From NCBI GenBank assembly GCA_944321865.1, contig CALUMZ010000005.1:16458-80457 (forward strand): a stretch of DNA of 64,000 nucleotides, read 5' to 3'. Source of the stretch: an uncultured Muribaculaceae bacterium (GTDB lineage Bacteria; Bacteroidota; Bacteroidia; Bacteroidales; Muribaculaceae). The position numbers were made by a program, and so were the translations under genes. Under the pieces are notes generated by a model, which made no database searches, was not told the origin of the DNA, and saw nothing but the letters and a program-made list of their open reading frames with translations. Shown here in pieces: positions 44,468-52,478 of this stretch (position 1 is its first letter; each line of letters begins with the position of its first letter).

Positions 44468-45525
44468 GCCGTCAACAGCAAATCATATTTTCAAACGATA
44501 TTCGCCAAGCAATAGAGACGACTCTTGGCCAACTTGATTACAACAACGTCATTCTCCTGACTGATGTAAATGTCAAGCAATTCGTTCTTCCAAGAATATC
44601 CGGAATACCGGCCATTGCAGAATCACATTGCATAGCCATTAAATCGGGAGACATGAACAAGAACCTCGAAACGGCAACATCGGTGTGGAAACAACTTGAG
44701 TCGTGCGGTGCCACACGCCGCTCGCTGATGATAAACCTTGGCGGAGGCGTGGTGACCGACCTCGGCGGATTTGCCGCATCGACATTCAAACGCGGCCTGC
44801 GCTTCATCAACATGCCCACCACGCTGCTCGGTGCCGTCGATGCCGCCATTGGCGGAAAAACCGGTATCAACTTCAACGGGCTGAAAAACGAAATCGGCGT
44901 GTTCAACGAGGCCGATGCCGTAATCATCTCCACACTGTTCTTCGACACATTACCTGAAACCGAACTCAAATCGGGTTATGCCGAAATGCTTAAGCACGGC
45001 TTGCTGAGCGACCGCAAGTATTTTGCCGACTTGCTCAATTACGACATGCTCTCGGGCGACACTGCCCTATTGCTCGAATTATTGAAAAAATCGGTGACCA
45101 TAAAGCGCGACATCGTTGCCGCCGACCCTCATGAACAAGGATTGCGCCGGGCTCTCAACCTCGGGCACACCGCCGGGCACGCATTCGAGAGCCTCGCAAT
45201 GCAGCGCACCGACCCCGTCCCTCACGGATATGCAGTGGCTTGGGGACTGGTGGTGGAACTGATACTGTCACATATAACGCACAAGTTTCCAAGTGACATA
45301 TTACATGCCGTGGTACAATTTGTCAAAGACAACTACGGCACATTCCACATCACCTGCAACGACTATGACACGCTGCTCGCACTGATGCGCCACGACAAAA
45401 AGAGCCGCGGCGGCGAAATCAACTGCTCGCTGCTTGCCGACATTGGCGACCTGCGACTGGGCACGGTCGTATCGCCCGACGATGCCCGCACCGCCCTCGA
45501 CATCTACCAAGACATGATGCAATAA
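44464..45525 (+). CDS. aroB: 3-dehydroquinate synthase
   Basis: The enzyme catalyses the second step of the shikimate pathway, converting DAHP to 3-dehydroquinate with NAD+ and a divalent metal. MINLGGGVVTDLGGFAASTFKRG is the NAD-binding block near residue 85, INMPTTLLGAVDAAIGGKTG the substrate-binding block, and ALNLGHTAGHAFE with HGYAVAWGLV provides the metal-ligand His residues. The length, 353 residues, is normal. It overlaps the HAD gene (ATGA), and no other aro gene is next to it. Confidence 0.95.
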   Translation: MSRQQQIIFSNDIRQAIETTLGQLDYNNVILLTDVNVKQFVLPRISGIPAIAESHCIAIKSGDMNKNLETATSVWKQLESCGATRRSLMINLGGGVVTDLGGFAASTFKRGLRFINMPTTLLGAVDAAIGGKTGINFNGLKNEIGVFNEADAVIISTLFFDTLPETELKSGYAEMLKHGLLSDRKYFADLLNYDMLSGDTALLLELLKKSVTIKRDIVAADPHEQGLRRALNLGHTAGHAFESLAMQRTDPVPHGYAVAWGLVVELILSHITHKFPSDILHAVVQFVKDNYGTFHITCNDYDTLLALMRHDKKSRGGEINCSLLADIGDLRLGTVVSPDDARTALDIYQDMMQ

Positions 45526-45562
45526 CCCCGGCACTGAGTTCATCTACTGGGGGGCAGCAGCA

Positions 45563-46504
45563 TCAATGCAGCTTGTTTATTTTACAGACAATCAATTCCT
45601 TATACTTCATCTTCATTTCATCGGGCAAGAATGATATGTCAATTAAATCAAACCATTTCAACACATATTTGTCAAACTTATTCAATATATTATGAATAAC
45701 CTTATCATTCAGCATTGACTTTTGCATGGCCGCAATAAAATCGTCTTTCTTCAATTTCCTCTTCTTGCCGTTCAATGCCAAAGCCAACTCCTCACTATCC
45801 TCCGGCATAACGATTGCGGTCGAGAGCATGTCATAACCCGGCGACAGCTCATATTCACCTTTCCTTCGGCTATACAATGAAAAATTCTTCAAATGCATGT
45901 CGGCATTACCGGTTATCCATGAAAACAACACCATCTCCCAAAAATTAACCAAATCCAAATTCGGAACCGATGAGTACTTGATTATGATTTTTGCAATTTG
46001 CTCGTATGACCCGCTATACTTGTATTCGGTGAGACGCTCCGACAATTGGCACATATCCTCCATGTGCAATTTACCCCCGGTGGCAGTACGGTCTATCCGG
46101 CGCGTTATGTAACACAGCTCACCGTCCGAAAAACGTATCAGGCTGTGAGGGACTACATTAATACCCGACAATTCGGCCATGTGCATCGTCACATCTTCAA
46201 GCTCCGGTAGATTACAAAAGTAATCGGTTTGCGTCTTTAATATATATTTGCCCCACAAGCCCACGATGGTAAACCTGCGAGGAGAAGCCTCTCCACCGGC
46301 GTTATCAAAATCCAATGACAATTTTGCCTGAACTCCGGGAATAGTAACCCTGTTGCGCACCACCATTTTTGCAAGTTCCGATATACTTGCCCTGTTGTAT
46401 GGCAACACCGGAGCTTCATCGACCCCGAATATTTTTCTCGAGCATTTTTTATGGAAATCTTTCTCTCCGCCCGACAATTCTCCGTAACAAAACAAACACC
46501 GCAT
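45563..46504 (-). CDS. HipA-type kinase subunit (HipT-like), toxin of a split module
   Basis: The protein has 313 residues and the catalytic half of a HipA Ser/Thr kinase: IPGVQAKLSLDF (the Gly-rich or regulatory loop), YILKTQTDYFCNLPELE, YITRRIDR, GNADMHLKNFSLY with the catalytic Asp and Asn, and LSPGYDMLS with the metal-binding Asp. It starts with a Cys-rich segment (MRCLFCYGELSGGEKDFHKKC) seen in Bacteroidetes HipA proteins. The N-subdomain of classical HipA is absent and encoded by the preceding gene. HipA kinases phosphorylate glutamyl-tRNA synthetase and HipT phosphorylates tryptophanyl-tRNA synthetase; this protein's target is unknown. The ATG at 46504 is 5 bases after the preceding stop. 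Confidence 0.85.
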   Translation of the reverse strand: MRCLFCYGELSGGEKDFHKKCSRKIFGVDEAPVLPYNRASISELAKMVVRNRVTIPGVQAKLSLDFDNAGGEASPRRFTIVGLWGKYILKTQTDYFCNLPELEDVTMHMAELSGINVVPHSLIRFSDGELCYITRRIDRTATGGKLHMEDMCQLSERLTEYKYSGSYEQIAKIIIKYSSVPNLDLVNFWEMVLFSWITGNADMHLKNFSLYSRRKGEYELSPGYDMLSTAIVMPEDSEELALALNGKKRKLKKDDFIAAMQKSMLNDKVIHNILNKFDKYVLKWFDLIDISFLPDEMKMKYKELIVCKINKLH

Positions 46505-46509
46505 GACAA

Positions 46510-46842
46510 TCAGTCCTCCCCTTCGTTTAATGGTACTACCCCAACAGCACCGATGCAATCCTTGCAACATGCAAGAAGCAACGACATGCGGTCACGCGCA
46601 CTTATTTTCCAGTTCCTTTCGGCTATGTCAAGAAGCCACCCTTCAGGTATCAAGCCGTCAAAAAAAGGAAATAAAACAGAACTGCGATACACGCATTCCG
46701 ACAAAGGCAACGTCAAACTTACCGGTTCTGCGTCTTTCGACCTTAGGAACTCGACATCATACTTGAACGTATAACCCGATTCATCCTCAGTCAAAATCCC
46801 GGCTTGCTTGTCGCGCAAATATACAATTGCTCTTTTCATCAA
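46510..46842 (-). CDS. HipA N-terminal-domain protein (HipS-like)
   Basis: This 110-residue protein matches only the N-subdomain-1 of HipA: IVYLRDKQAGILTEDESGYTF, then SLTLPLSECVYRSSVLFPFFDGLIPEGWLLDIA, ending at GAVGVVPLNEGED where the kinase core would continue. In the characterised E. coli HipBST system the separate HipS subunit of this kind acts as antitoxin to the HipT kinase. It overlaps the end of the upstream DNA-binding gene by four bases and is followed 5 bases later by the kinase gene. Confidence 0.85.
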   Translation of the reverse strand: MMKRAIVYLRDKQAGILTEDESGYTFKYDVEFLRSKDAEPVSLTLPLSECVYRSSVLFPFFDGLIPEGWLLDIAERNWKISARDRMSLLLACCKDCIGAVGVVPLNEGED

Positions 46843-47054
46843 TCGCCTCTCCTTTCCATGTGAACTGCACCCACCTCACTACCAAATAAATTCAGCACTT
46901 GATTGACTTTATCCATTCGCAAGGTGGTTTTTCCTTGTTCGAGTTCGCGCACAAATCTCAATCCCACACCGGCTTTCTCCGACAAATCCACCTGTGTGAG
47001 ATTATACCGCTTGCGCATTTCTTTTACATACTTGGATAAAATGGTTTGTCCCAT
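46839..47054 (-). CDS. HipB-like helix-turn-helix antitoxin/repressor
   Basis: The protein has 71 residues. Its HTH is YNLTQVDLSEKAGVGLRFVRELEQGK, of the Cro/C1 XRE type (y4mF-like), followed by VNQVLNLFGSEVGAV. The ATG at 47054 is preferred because the frame upstream reads through the operator region. It is first in the three-gene module and probably represses it: a palindrome TACCC TTTA GGGTA lies 8 to 21 bases before the ATG, over the expected start of transcription. Confidence 0.85.
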   Translation of the reverse strand: MGQTILSKYVKEMRKRYNLTQVDLSEKAGVGLRFVRELEQGKTTLRMDKVNQVLNLFGSEVGAVHMERRGD

Positions 47055-47083
47055 ATCGTTATACCCTTTAGGGTACAAAAATA
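47055..47083 (-). promoter_or_regulatory. Promoter and operator of the hip module
   Basis: TATTTTTG on the minus strand (47083-47076) fits TANNTTTG. The palindrome TACCCTTTAGGGTA at 47062-47075 lies directly downstream of it and would cover the start site, a classical place for autorepression by HipB. Related ACACCC...GGTATAAA sequences occur at 47195, 47238, 48472 and 48511. Confidence 0.6.
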
Positions 47084-47414
47084 ACAAAAGTCCTATGAAA
47101 TTCAAAACAATTTCCAAAACAGGGACAGGACTGCCGCAGAAATCCTGTCGCCGTTCCCGTAGAGATGCGATCCATCGCGTCTTGGTGCAACCGCATACAC
47201 CCCATCGGGTATAAAACACGGTTATTTCAGTGCCATTGCACCCGAAAAGGTATAAATCAAATGCCGGCATATATCATTCCGCCCACGTCCAACGCAAATA
47301 AAATTACTTCATAATATGTGTATTTAACATATTAGCCCTAAATTTGCATGTTTCAAAAGGCGCAAGGCAGGCACAGCCTATACACTTCACCAATATTCAA
47401 AAATAATTACATTC
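47084..47414. repeat. Gene-free interval with hip-operator-like sites and a palindrome relic
   Basis: At 47159-47184 a degenerate palindrome (GTAGAGATGCGATCC then ATCGCGTCT) relates to the dispersed repeats. At 47195-47256 two operator-like sequences (ACACCCCATCGGGTATAAAA and GCACCCGAAAAGGTATAAA) are spaced about 43 bases apart, and a similar pair flanks the far end of the next gene. A -7 box TAAATTTG at 47339-47346 is the likely promoter of the acyltransferase. I see no gene. Confidence 0.6.
47195..47256. repeat. Left copy of a ~62-bp repeat flanking the acyltransferase gene
   Basis: The segment has two ACACCC...GGTATAAA motifs with CGGTTATTTCAG between them. A similar segment with CCGTTTATTCCAG between two such motifs lies at 48471-48532, in the same orientation, overlapping the acyltransferase stop. 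The copies are similar but not identical. Confidence 0.55.
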
Positions 47415-48489
47415 ATGCAACCGACACAACCGACATCTTGGTATGGAAAAGACGCTGCTCGCTTCATAAGCGGCGTGGCCATACTGCTGATGATAGCACA
47501 TCATTTCTTCGGATTCAAAGAATACCTGCGCCCCGACGTCAATTGGATTCCATTGTGCAAAGTGGCGGGAATAGAAATAGAGCGGTACGTTGCCGCATTT
47601 GGGAAAATATGCGTGTCGCTGTTTGCCTTCAATTCGGGCTACGTGTTGTGGACCCGAAGTGCAGATTACACGCTAAAGAAGAGATGCTTGCGACTGCTCA
47701 ACTTCTTGATTGGATATTGGATGGTGTGCGGCCTATTTTTGCTATACGCCTTAGCTGTCGGCGACAGCCTCCCGACGTTGCAACAATTGATGCTAAACCT
47801 CGTCGGACTTGAAACGGGTCCGTTCCAAAATTGGGTAAACGTCACATTTGCATGGTATGTAACATATTACATAGCCTTCATTTTGCTTGCCTCGCTGTTG
47901 CTTGCCATTTTCAAAAGCCGACACCTGTGGATAGATATTGCAGGTTGGGTGGGGATAGTAATATTCTCGCACCTCTTGGACAAGATATTGCCCAACGTTT
48001 TAAGCCCGCTGCCGATAGGCGCATTCGGAATCCTCGCAGCGAAATGGACCGTGTTTGAACGCATGAACAAGCATCTGTCGCACCTGCACGCTGTGGTATT
48101 TGCATGCATGATTCCGGTTATCGTTGGATTGCGGCAAGGATTTATCTTAATATTTCTAAACACACCTGTTTATATATTAATGGGGGGGGGTCGAATCTCT
48201 GTGTGTCACCCTATTCATCTTCTCGGTCATAACTCTAAAGAATAGGTTGCGCGGCAAAAACAGCTACATTGCAACGATAGGCGATTATGGCATAAACCTG
48301 TGGTTTCTGCATGGAATTTTCTTTACATCGGCCTGCGTGCTCCAACCTTACTTGTATGCACCACGTTACTCGATATTGGTGTACCTGTGGGGAGTCGCCT
48401 GCATGTTACCCGTGGCGTGGCTGTTAAAGAAAATCCAAACCAAGCTCCACATAACCCCAAAGCGTAAAACCACACCCGATAAGGTATAA
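47415..48489 (+). pseudogene. Acyltransferase-3 family membrane protein, frame broken at a poly-G tract
   Basis: From the ATG at 47415 the protein shows the acyltransferase-3 pattern: DAARFISGVAILLMIAHHFF, with two His in the first span, then about eight spans including TFAWYVTYYIAFILLASLLL. At G8 (48182-48189) the frame shifts after YILMGGG and stops at 48243-48245. With seven G it would continue LMGGVESLCVTLFIFSVITL, then LRGKNSYIATIGDYGINLWF to the stop at 48489, giving about 358 residues of normal family length. No second defect is visible, so this is a good candidate for an on/off gene caught in the off state. The role is probably O-acetylation of a surface glycan. Confidence 0.88.
48182..48189 (+). 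repeat. G8 homopolymer in the acyltransferase gene (frame broken)
   Basis: Eight G follow AT in a row of TATATTAAT. Seven G keep the frame through the last two membrane spans; eight G cause a stop about 20 codons later. It is located about 70 percent along the gene. Confidence 0.9.
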
Positions 48490-48532
48490 AATCGCCGTTT
48501 ATTCCAGCAATTACACCCTATCGGGTATAAAC
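48471..48532. repeat. Right copy of the ~62-bp repeat flanking the acyltransferase gene
   Basis: ACACCCGATAAGGTATAAAA (48472-48491) and TTACACCCTATCGGGTATAA (48510-48529) flank CCGTTTATTCCAG. The arrangement matches 47195-47256. The motifs resemble the hip operator, so the pair could bind HipB or be a mobile repeat. Confidence 0.55.
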
Positions 48533-48537
48533 AGTGT

Positions 48538-49671
48538 CTACTCCCACAGCAGGCGCAAGCGGCGACGGAGGCGGTGGGTATAATAATGTGCATTCTCGGG
48601 TTCGGGACGGCGCACAAGGTGCTCGATTATCACATCCGCATTGTTCACCCAGAAAACAAAACGACTGTCGGGACGGTAATGGCGGCTGAAGTCAAGCAGA
48701 CGGTCGAGTTCAAAGTCGTTGCCGACGATTCCCGCACCGGCAAGCATGGCATCGTGGGCATTGCACTCCTGCTCTATGTGAGCAGGTACCATCAATATTG
48801 GTTTACCCATATACATTGCCTCGCAAATCGACTCAAAACCTGCCGTGCTGGCGTATGCACGGCAGCCGGCCATCTTCTGCAAGAACAATTTATCATCAAG
48901 GCGATGAAAAGTGAGCGTATCGTCAACTTTCTTCTCGACCTCTTCGCCCTTGCGATCCCAAAAGAAATACAATGGCACACGTGGGCACCTGCCATGCCAT
49001 TCCATCACCTGCTCGGCAAATCCCGAATTTACCATGTAGCCGTGCACATAATCCCCCTCGGTCGTTGACTGTTGCAAAGCCTCCCGGCGCAACAACGGAG
49101 GAACCACATATATGTGCTGCCGAGTGTCATCGGCCATGCGACTGAATGAGAGTGCCAGCAGGCGATTGGCACCTATCGACGTGAGCCGCGTGAACATCTT
49201 CAGCATCTCAAGTTGGAACATATTCACACGCGGAAACTTGAAATCCTTGTGCAGGAACAGGTATTGATGGCCTATGCAAATCTGCACCGCCTGCGGACGG
49301 CAAAACAGGTAGGTCAGCCCGGTTAGCAATTCATAAAAATTCACCACTACATCGGCACCCGAGCGGCGTATACGGCGATTTATAAATGTGATGCTCCGCA
49401 CAAACTGCGGCAACTTCCATAAATTATAGACAATGCTGCGGCCAATCTTGTTACGCTTGTTTGCCGGCGTAGGCAAGAAATTAGGGCTCTCAAAACGTTG
49501 TAACGGTGCATGCAACCGCCGGCAAAAGAATTCGGGCAATTCCCTCTGCCCGCTTTTTCCCACAAGCACCTCCACCACCTCATGGCCGTGGCGGGTGAGG
49601 TGTTCTTCGAGCGTAAGGGCCTGCGTGAGATGCCCGCGTCCCTCGCCTTGCACTATAAACAAGAATTTCAT
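48538..49671 (-). CDS. Glycosyltransferase of GT28/MurG-like fold
   Basis: The N-terminus KFLFIVQGEGRGHLTQALTL is a GT-B glycine-rich loop typical of MurG/UGT-like transferases that appear as 'glycosyltransferase family protein' in Bacteroidetes. The C-terminal part has ASTAGFESICEAMYMGKPIL and VPAHIEQECNA, the donor-binding segment. It has 377 residues from the ATG at 49671, which overlaps the preceding phosphoesterase stop by four bases. The pairing with an LpxH-like enzyme suggests glycolipid or lipid A-related work, but the substrate is unknown. Confidence 0.8.
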   Translation of the reverse strand: MKFLFIVQGEGRGHLTQALTLEEHLTRHGHEVVEVLVGKSGQRELPEFFCRRLHAPLQRFESPNFLPTPANKRNKIGRSIVYNLWKLPQFVRSITFINRRIRRSGADVVVNFYELLTGLTYLFCRPQAVQICIGHQYLFLHKDFKFPRVNMFQLEMLKMFTRLTSIGANRLLALSFSRMADDTRQHIYVVPPLLRREALQQSTTEGDYVHGYMVNSGFAEQVMEWHGRCPRVPLYFFWDRKGEEVEKKVDDTLTFHRLDDKLFLQKMAGCRAYASTAGFESICEAMYMGKPILMVPAHIEQECNAHDAMLAGAGIVGNDFELDRLLDFSRHYRPDSRFVFWVNNADVIIEHLVRRPEPENAHYYTHRLRRRLRLLWE

Positions 49672-50471
49672 GACGCAATGGTTATTATTTGGGCTTCGGC
49701 CTTTCCTATTGGCAGACTGTCGGCTATGTCGGTATAATACACCACACTCCAATTTCCATTCTCATCTTCTGCAAGAGCCGACATGGTTTCAACCCAATCT
49801 CCCGAGTTAAGGTAGTGGATGTCTTCGTAATGCGTATTATCGGGATGATGAATATGCCCGCATATAATCCCGTCGTACTTTCGTGCGCGGGCAAACTCGG
49901 CAAGAGTGTGCTCAAAATCGGATATATAGTTTACGGCCGACTTAACCTTTTGTTTCACCTGCTGGGAAAGCGAATAATAAGGCTTGCCACGATGGGCGCG
50001 CCACCTGTTATACAAGCTGTTGAACGACAACAGGAACGTGTAACCCATGTCGCCAAGCAATGCGAGCCACTTCATTTGGGTAGTCACACGGTCGAATATG
50101 TCGCCGTGGGTGACAAAGTATCGCCGGCCCGCACTTTCTATTTCATAGTCACGCACAATGCTGATGTTATAGAAATTTAACGGTGCAAGCCCGTCAAGGA
50201 AATCATCATGATTGCCCCTGACATAAACCACTTGCGTGTTTTTGCGTTCCATCATTCGCATCAATATCTTGAAAAAACGAGTATGGTTTGGCTGCCACTT
50301 GCGTGTACCGCTTTTCTTAAGATGCCAACCGTCGATTATGTCTCCGTTCAAAATCAATCGGTCGCAATCCACGTTACTCAAGAAGTGGCACACTTCATCG
50401 GTTTTGGAATGAGCCGTGCCAAGGTGAATGTCCGACAGCACAATGGTTCGATAATACTTCCTTTGTTCCAT
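49668..50471 (-). CDS. LpxH/YbbF-like metallophosphoesterase
   Basis: A calcineurin-type fold: VLSDIHLGTAHSKTDE (first metal site), LILNGDIIDGWH, VYVRGNHDDFLDGL, YFVTHGDIFDR and GIICGHIHHPD. The spacing resembles UDP-2,3-diacylglucosamine pyrophosphatases, but this longer variant (267 residues) is also found as a stand-alone phosphoesterase in Bacteroidetes, so lipid A synthesis is not certain. It is first in a two-gene unit with the glycosyltransferase (ATGA overlap). A TACCTTTG promoter box is at 50509-50502 on the minus strand. Confidence 0.85.
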   Translation of the reverse strand: MEQRKYYRTIVLSDIHLGTAHSKTDEVCHFLSNVDCDRLILNGDIIDGWHLKKSGTRKWQPNHTRFFKILMRMMERKNTQVVYVRGNHDDFLDGLAPLNFYNISIVRDYEIESAGRRYFVTHGDIFDRVTTQMKWLALLGDMGYTFLLSFNSLYNRWRAHRGKPYYSLSQQVKQKVKSAVNYISDFEHTLAEFARARKYDGIICGHIHHPDNTHYEDIHYLNSGDWVETMSALAEDENGNWSVVYYTDIADSLPIGKAEAQIITIAS

Positions 50472-50501
50472 TAAGTTTTACTCTGTTGTTAACTTTTGTC
50501 A

Positions 50502-50509
50502 CAAAGGTA
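50502..50509 (-). promoter_or_regulatory. -7 box of the LpxH-like/glycosyltransferase operon
   Basis: TACCTTTG on the minus strand matches TANNTTTG and lies about 31 bases before the ATG at 50471. Confidence 0.55.
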
Positions 50510-50660
50510 TATTGCAAATATAACATTTTTGTTGCGTTTTTATAATGATTCAATAACAATTCCGCCACAGAAACTCAACAAATTTCACGGAATGCAGTCA
50601 ATTTTGCAAATATGGGTTGTTCTTTTTCGCACATAAAGTTGTACATTTTCGCAAACGGGG

Positions 50661-50695
50661 TGTTAAAATTGGTATATAGTATACCGTTTTAAACA
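50661..50695. promoter_or_regulatory. 35-bp inverted repeat, candidate operator of the sulfate-assimilation operon
   Basis: The core GGTATA TAG TATACC is perfect and extends outward through imperfect arms (TGTTAAAATT and GTTTTAAACA). It ends 9 bases before a TATATTTG box and covers the -33 region, so a bound dimeric repressor would block the promoter. An RNA hairpin is less likely because it would lie upstream of the start site. Confidence 0.55.
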
Positions 50696-50704
50696 GATAA
50701 ACTC

Positions 50705-50712
50705 TATATTTG
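50705..50712 (+). promoter_or_regulatory. -7 box of the sulfate-assimilation operon
   Basis: TATATTTG matches TANNTTTG. The start would be near 50718, leaving a leader of about 180 bases before the ATG at 50902. Confidence 0.55.
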
Positions 50713-50743
50713 CATACTTTAATTATTGCCGTGTCAAATGTTA

Positions 50744-50883
50744 CTGCCTGTTTATCCGGGAGAAAATCACGCATCGGCAAGGCAGAATTTAGTATTATGC
50801 TTATGTAACACACCGTAGGGTTATTGTCGCTGAATCAAGGCAATTCGAGCCCGGGAGGCTGCGAACCTGCCAACTTTCGACAA
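50744..50883 (+). ncRNA. Structured 5' leader, riboswitch candidate of unknown class
   Basis: Several nested complementary segments can be paired by eye: CTGCCT (50744-50749) with AGGCAG (50780-50785), TTGTCG (50824-50829) with CGACAA (50878-50883), GGCA (50839-50842) with TGCC (50868-50871), and AGCC (50848-50851) with GGCT (50857-50860). GGTT (50819-50822) can also pair with AACC (50864-50867) across the others, as in a pseudoknot. The element ends 18 bases before the permease ATG, so folding could hide the ribosome site. I do not recognise a known riboswitch consensus (no TPP, cobalamin or SAM-I core). The operon imports and activates sulfate, so a sulfur metabolite is a guess. Confidence 0.4.
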
Positions 50884-50901
50884 AGCCCAAACACTGTTAT
50901 T

Positions 50902-52461
50902 ATGAATTTAGAAATAGCATTAGTATTGATAACCCTTGTGGCCATGCTTGCCGCATTGATAGCCGACAAACAACGACCGGGCATGGTACTGTTCTCGGTA
51001 GTTGTCTTTTTTTTGTGCTGCGGCATCATCACGCCTCGCGAGCTGCTTGAAGGGTTCAGTAACAAGGGAATGATAACCGTCGCCCTGCTATTCCTCGTCA
51101 GCGAGGGGGTGCGACAATCGGGAGCTTTGAGCCAACTGATAAAAAAGATTCTGCCGCAAGGGAAAACGTCGGTCTGGAAAGCCCAGTTGCGCATGTTGCC
51201 GGCCATAGGCTTCATATCGGCATTCCTCAACAATACCCCGGTGGTAGTAATCTTTGCACCCATCATCAAGCGGTGGGCCCGGTCGGTGGGGCTTTCAGCA
51301 ACAAAATTCCTAATCCCACTCTCCTACATCACCATCCTCGGCGGATTATGCACGTTGATAGGCACTTCCACCAACCTCGTGGTACATGGAATGATGATTG
51401 AAGCCGGATACGAGGGCCTGAGCATGTTTGAGCTGGCTTGGGTGGGCATTCCAATCACAATCATAGGCATAACATACATAATGATTGCCTCGAAACGATT
51501 GTTGCCCGATGACCGGCGCGACACCGAAATCGTGGAAGACGAAGAAGAAAAAGCCGAAAACCTGCACCCGGTGGAAGTGGTGCTCGGCCCGCGCTTCCCG
51601 GGCATCAACAAGACCCTGCGCGACTTTGACTTCAAACGCCACTACGGTGCCGAGGTGAAAGAGATAAAACGCAGCGGCAAAACCATAAACAAGCGCATCG
51701 ACAAGACCCGCCTGTGCGAGGGCGACACACTTGTGGTGCTTGCCGACGACTCGTTCGTGCAGACGTGGGGCGAATCGTCGGTGTTCCTGATGATTGCAAA
51801 CGGACACGATGCCAACCCGCAACCCAAACGCGGCAAGCGCGCATTTGTCCTCACGCTGCTCATCCTGATGATTGTCGGGGCCACCGTGGGCGAACTGCCG
51901 ATAACCAAAGAAATGTTCCCGGGAATAAACTTAGACATGTTCTTCTTCGCTGCCGTCACGACGGTGATAATGGCATGGACCAACACATTCCCGGCACGCA
52001 AATACACCAAGTTCATCTCTTGGGACATTTTGATTACCATAGCCTGCGCATTTGCCATAAGCAAAGCAATGACCAACTCGGGGCTTGCCGACCTCATTGC
52101 CGACTTCATAATAGGCCTGAGCCATAACCACGGGCCATACGTGCTGCTGGCAATATTGTACATCATCACCAACATCATCACCGAGCTGATAACCAACAAT
52201 GCCGCGGCAGCACTCGCCTTCCCGCTCGCGCTGTCGATAGCCACGCAGCTTGGGGTCGATCCCACGCCTTTCTTCATGGTGATATGCATAGCATCGTCGG
52301 CCGGGTTCACAACCCCGATAGGCTACCAGACCAACCTGATTGTGCAAGGTATCGGCAACTACAAGTTCACCGACTTCGTGCGCATCGGCCTGCCGCTCAA
52401 CATTCTCGTGTTCCTCGTCTCCGTTTTCCTGATACCGCAAATTTGGCCATTTGAGTTCTAA
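50902..52461 (+). CDS. SLC13-type anion permease with RCK_C domain, probable sulfate importer
   Basis: About ten membrane spans are interrupted near residues 195-300 by a cytosolic RCK_C-like region (VVLGPRFPGINKTLRDFDFK, DTLVVLADDSFVQ). The hallmark hairpins FLNNTPVVVIFAPIIKRW with IGTSTNLVVHG in the first half, and TELITNNAAAALAFPLALS with TPIGYQTNLIV in the second, are the two DASS/SLC13 repeat signatures. The length is 519 residues. The ATG at 50902 starts after a structured leader. It is followed 17 bases later by cysC and then cysD and cysN, so sulfate is the inferred substrate. Confidence 0.88.
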   Translation: MNLEIALVLITLVAMLAALIADKQRPGMVLFSVVVFFLCCGIITPRELLEGFSNKGMITVALLFLVSEGVRQSGALSQLIKKILPQGKTSVWKAQLRMLPAIGFISAFLNNTPVVVIFAPIIKRWARSVGLSATKFLIPLSYITILGGLCTLIGTSTNLVVHGMMIEAGYEGLSMFELAWVGIPITIIGITYIMIASKRLLPDDRRDTEIVEDEEEKAENLHPVEVVLGPRFPGINKTLRDFDFKRHYGAEVKEIKRSGKTINKRIDKTRLCEGDTLVVLADDSFVQTWGESSVFLMIANGHDANPQPKRGKRAFVLTLLILMIVGATVGELPITKEMFPGINLDMFFFAAVTTVIMAWTNTFPARKYTKFISWDILITIACAFAISKAMTNSGLADLIADFIIGLSHNHGPYVLLAILYIITNIITELITNNAAAALAFPLALSIATQLGVDPTPFFMVICIASSAGFTTPIGYQTNLIVQGIGNYKFTDFVRIGLPLNILVFLVSVFLIPQIWPFEF

Positions 52462-52478
52462 CCTCCCCATGCACAATT

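Noticed and set aside
50820..50890. tRNA or tmRNA in the permease leader
   Set aside because: The stems do not form a cloverleaf and there is no T-loop consensus or acceptor end.
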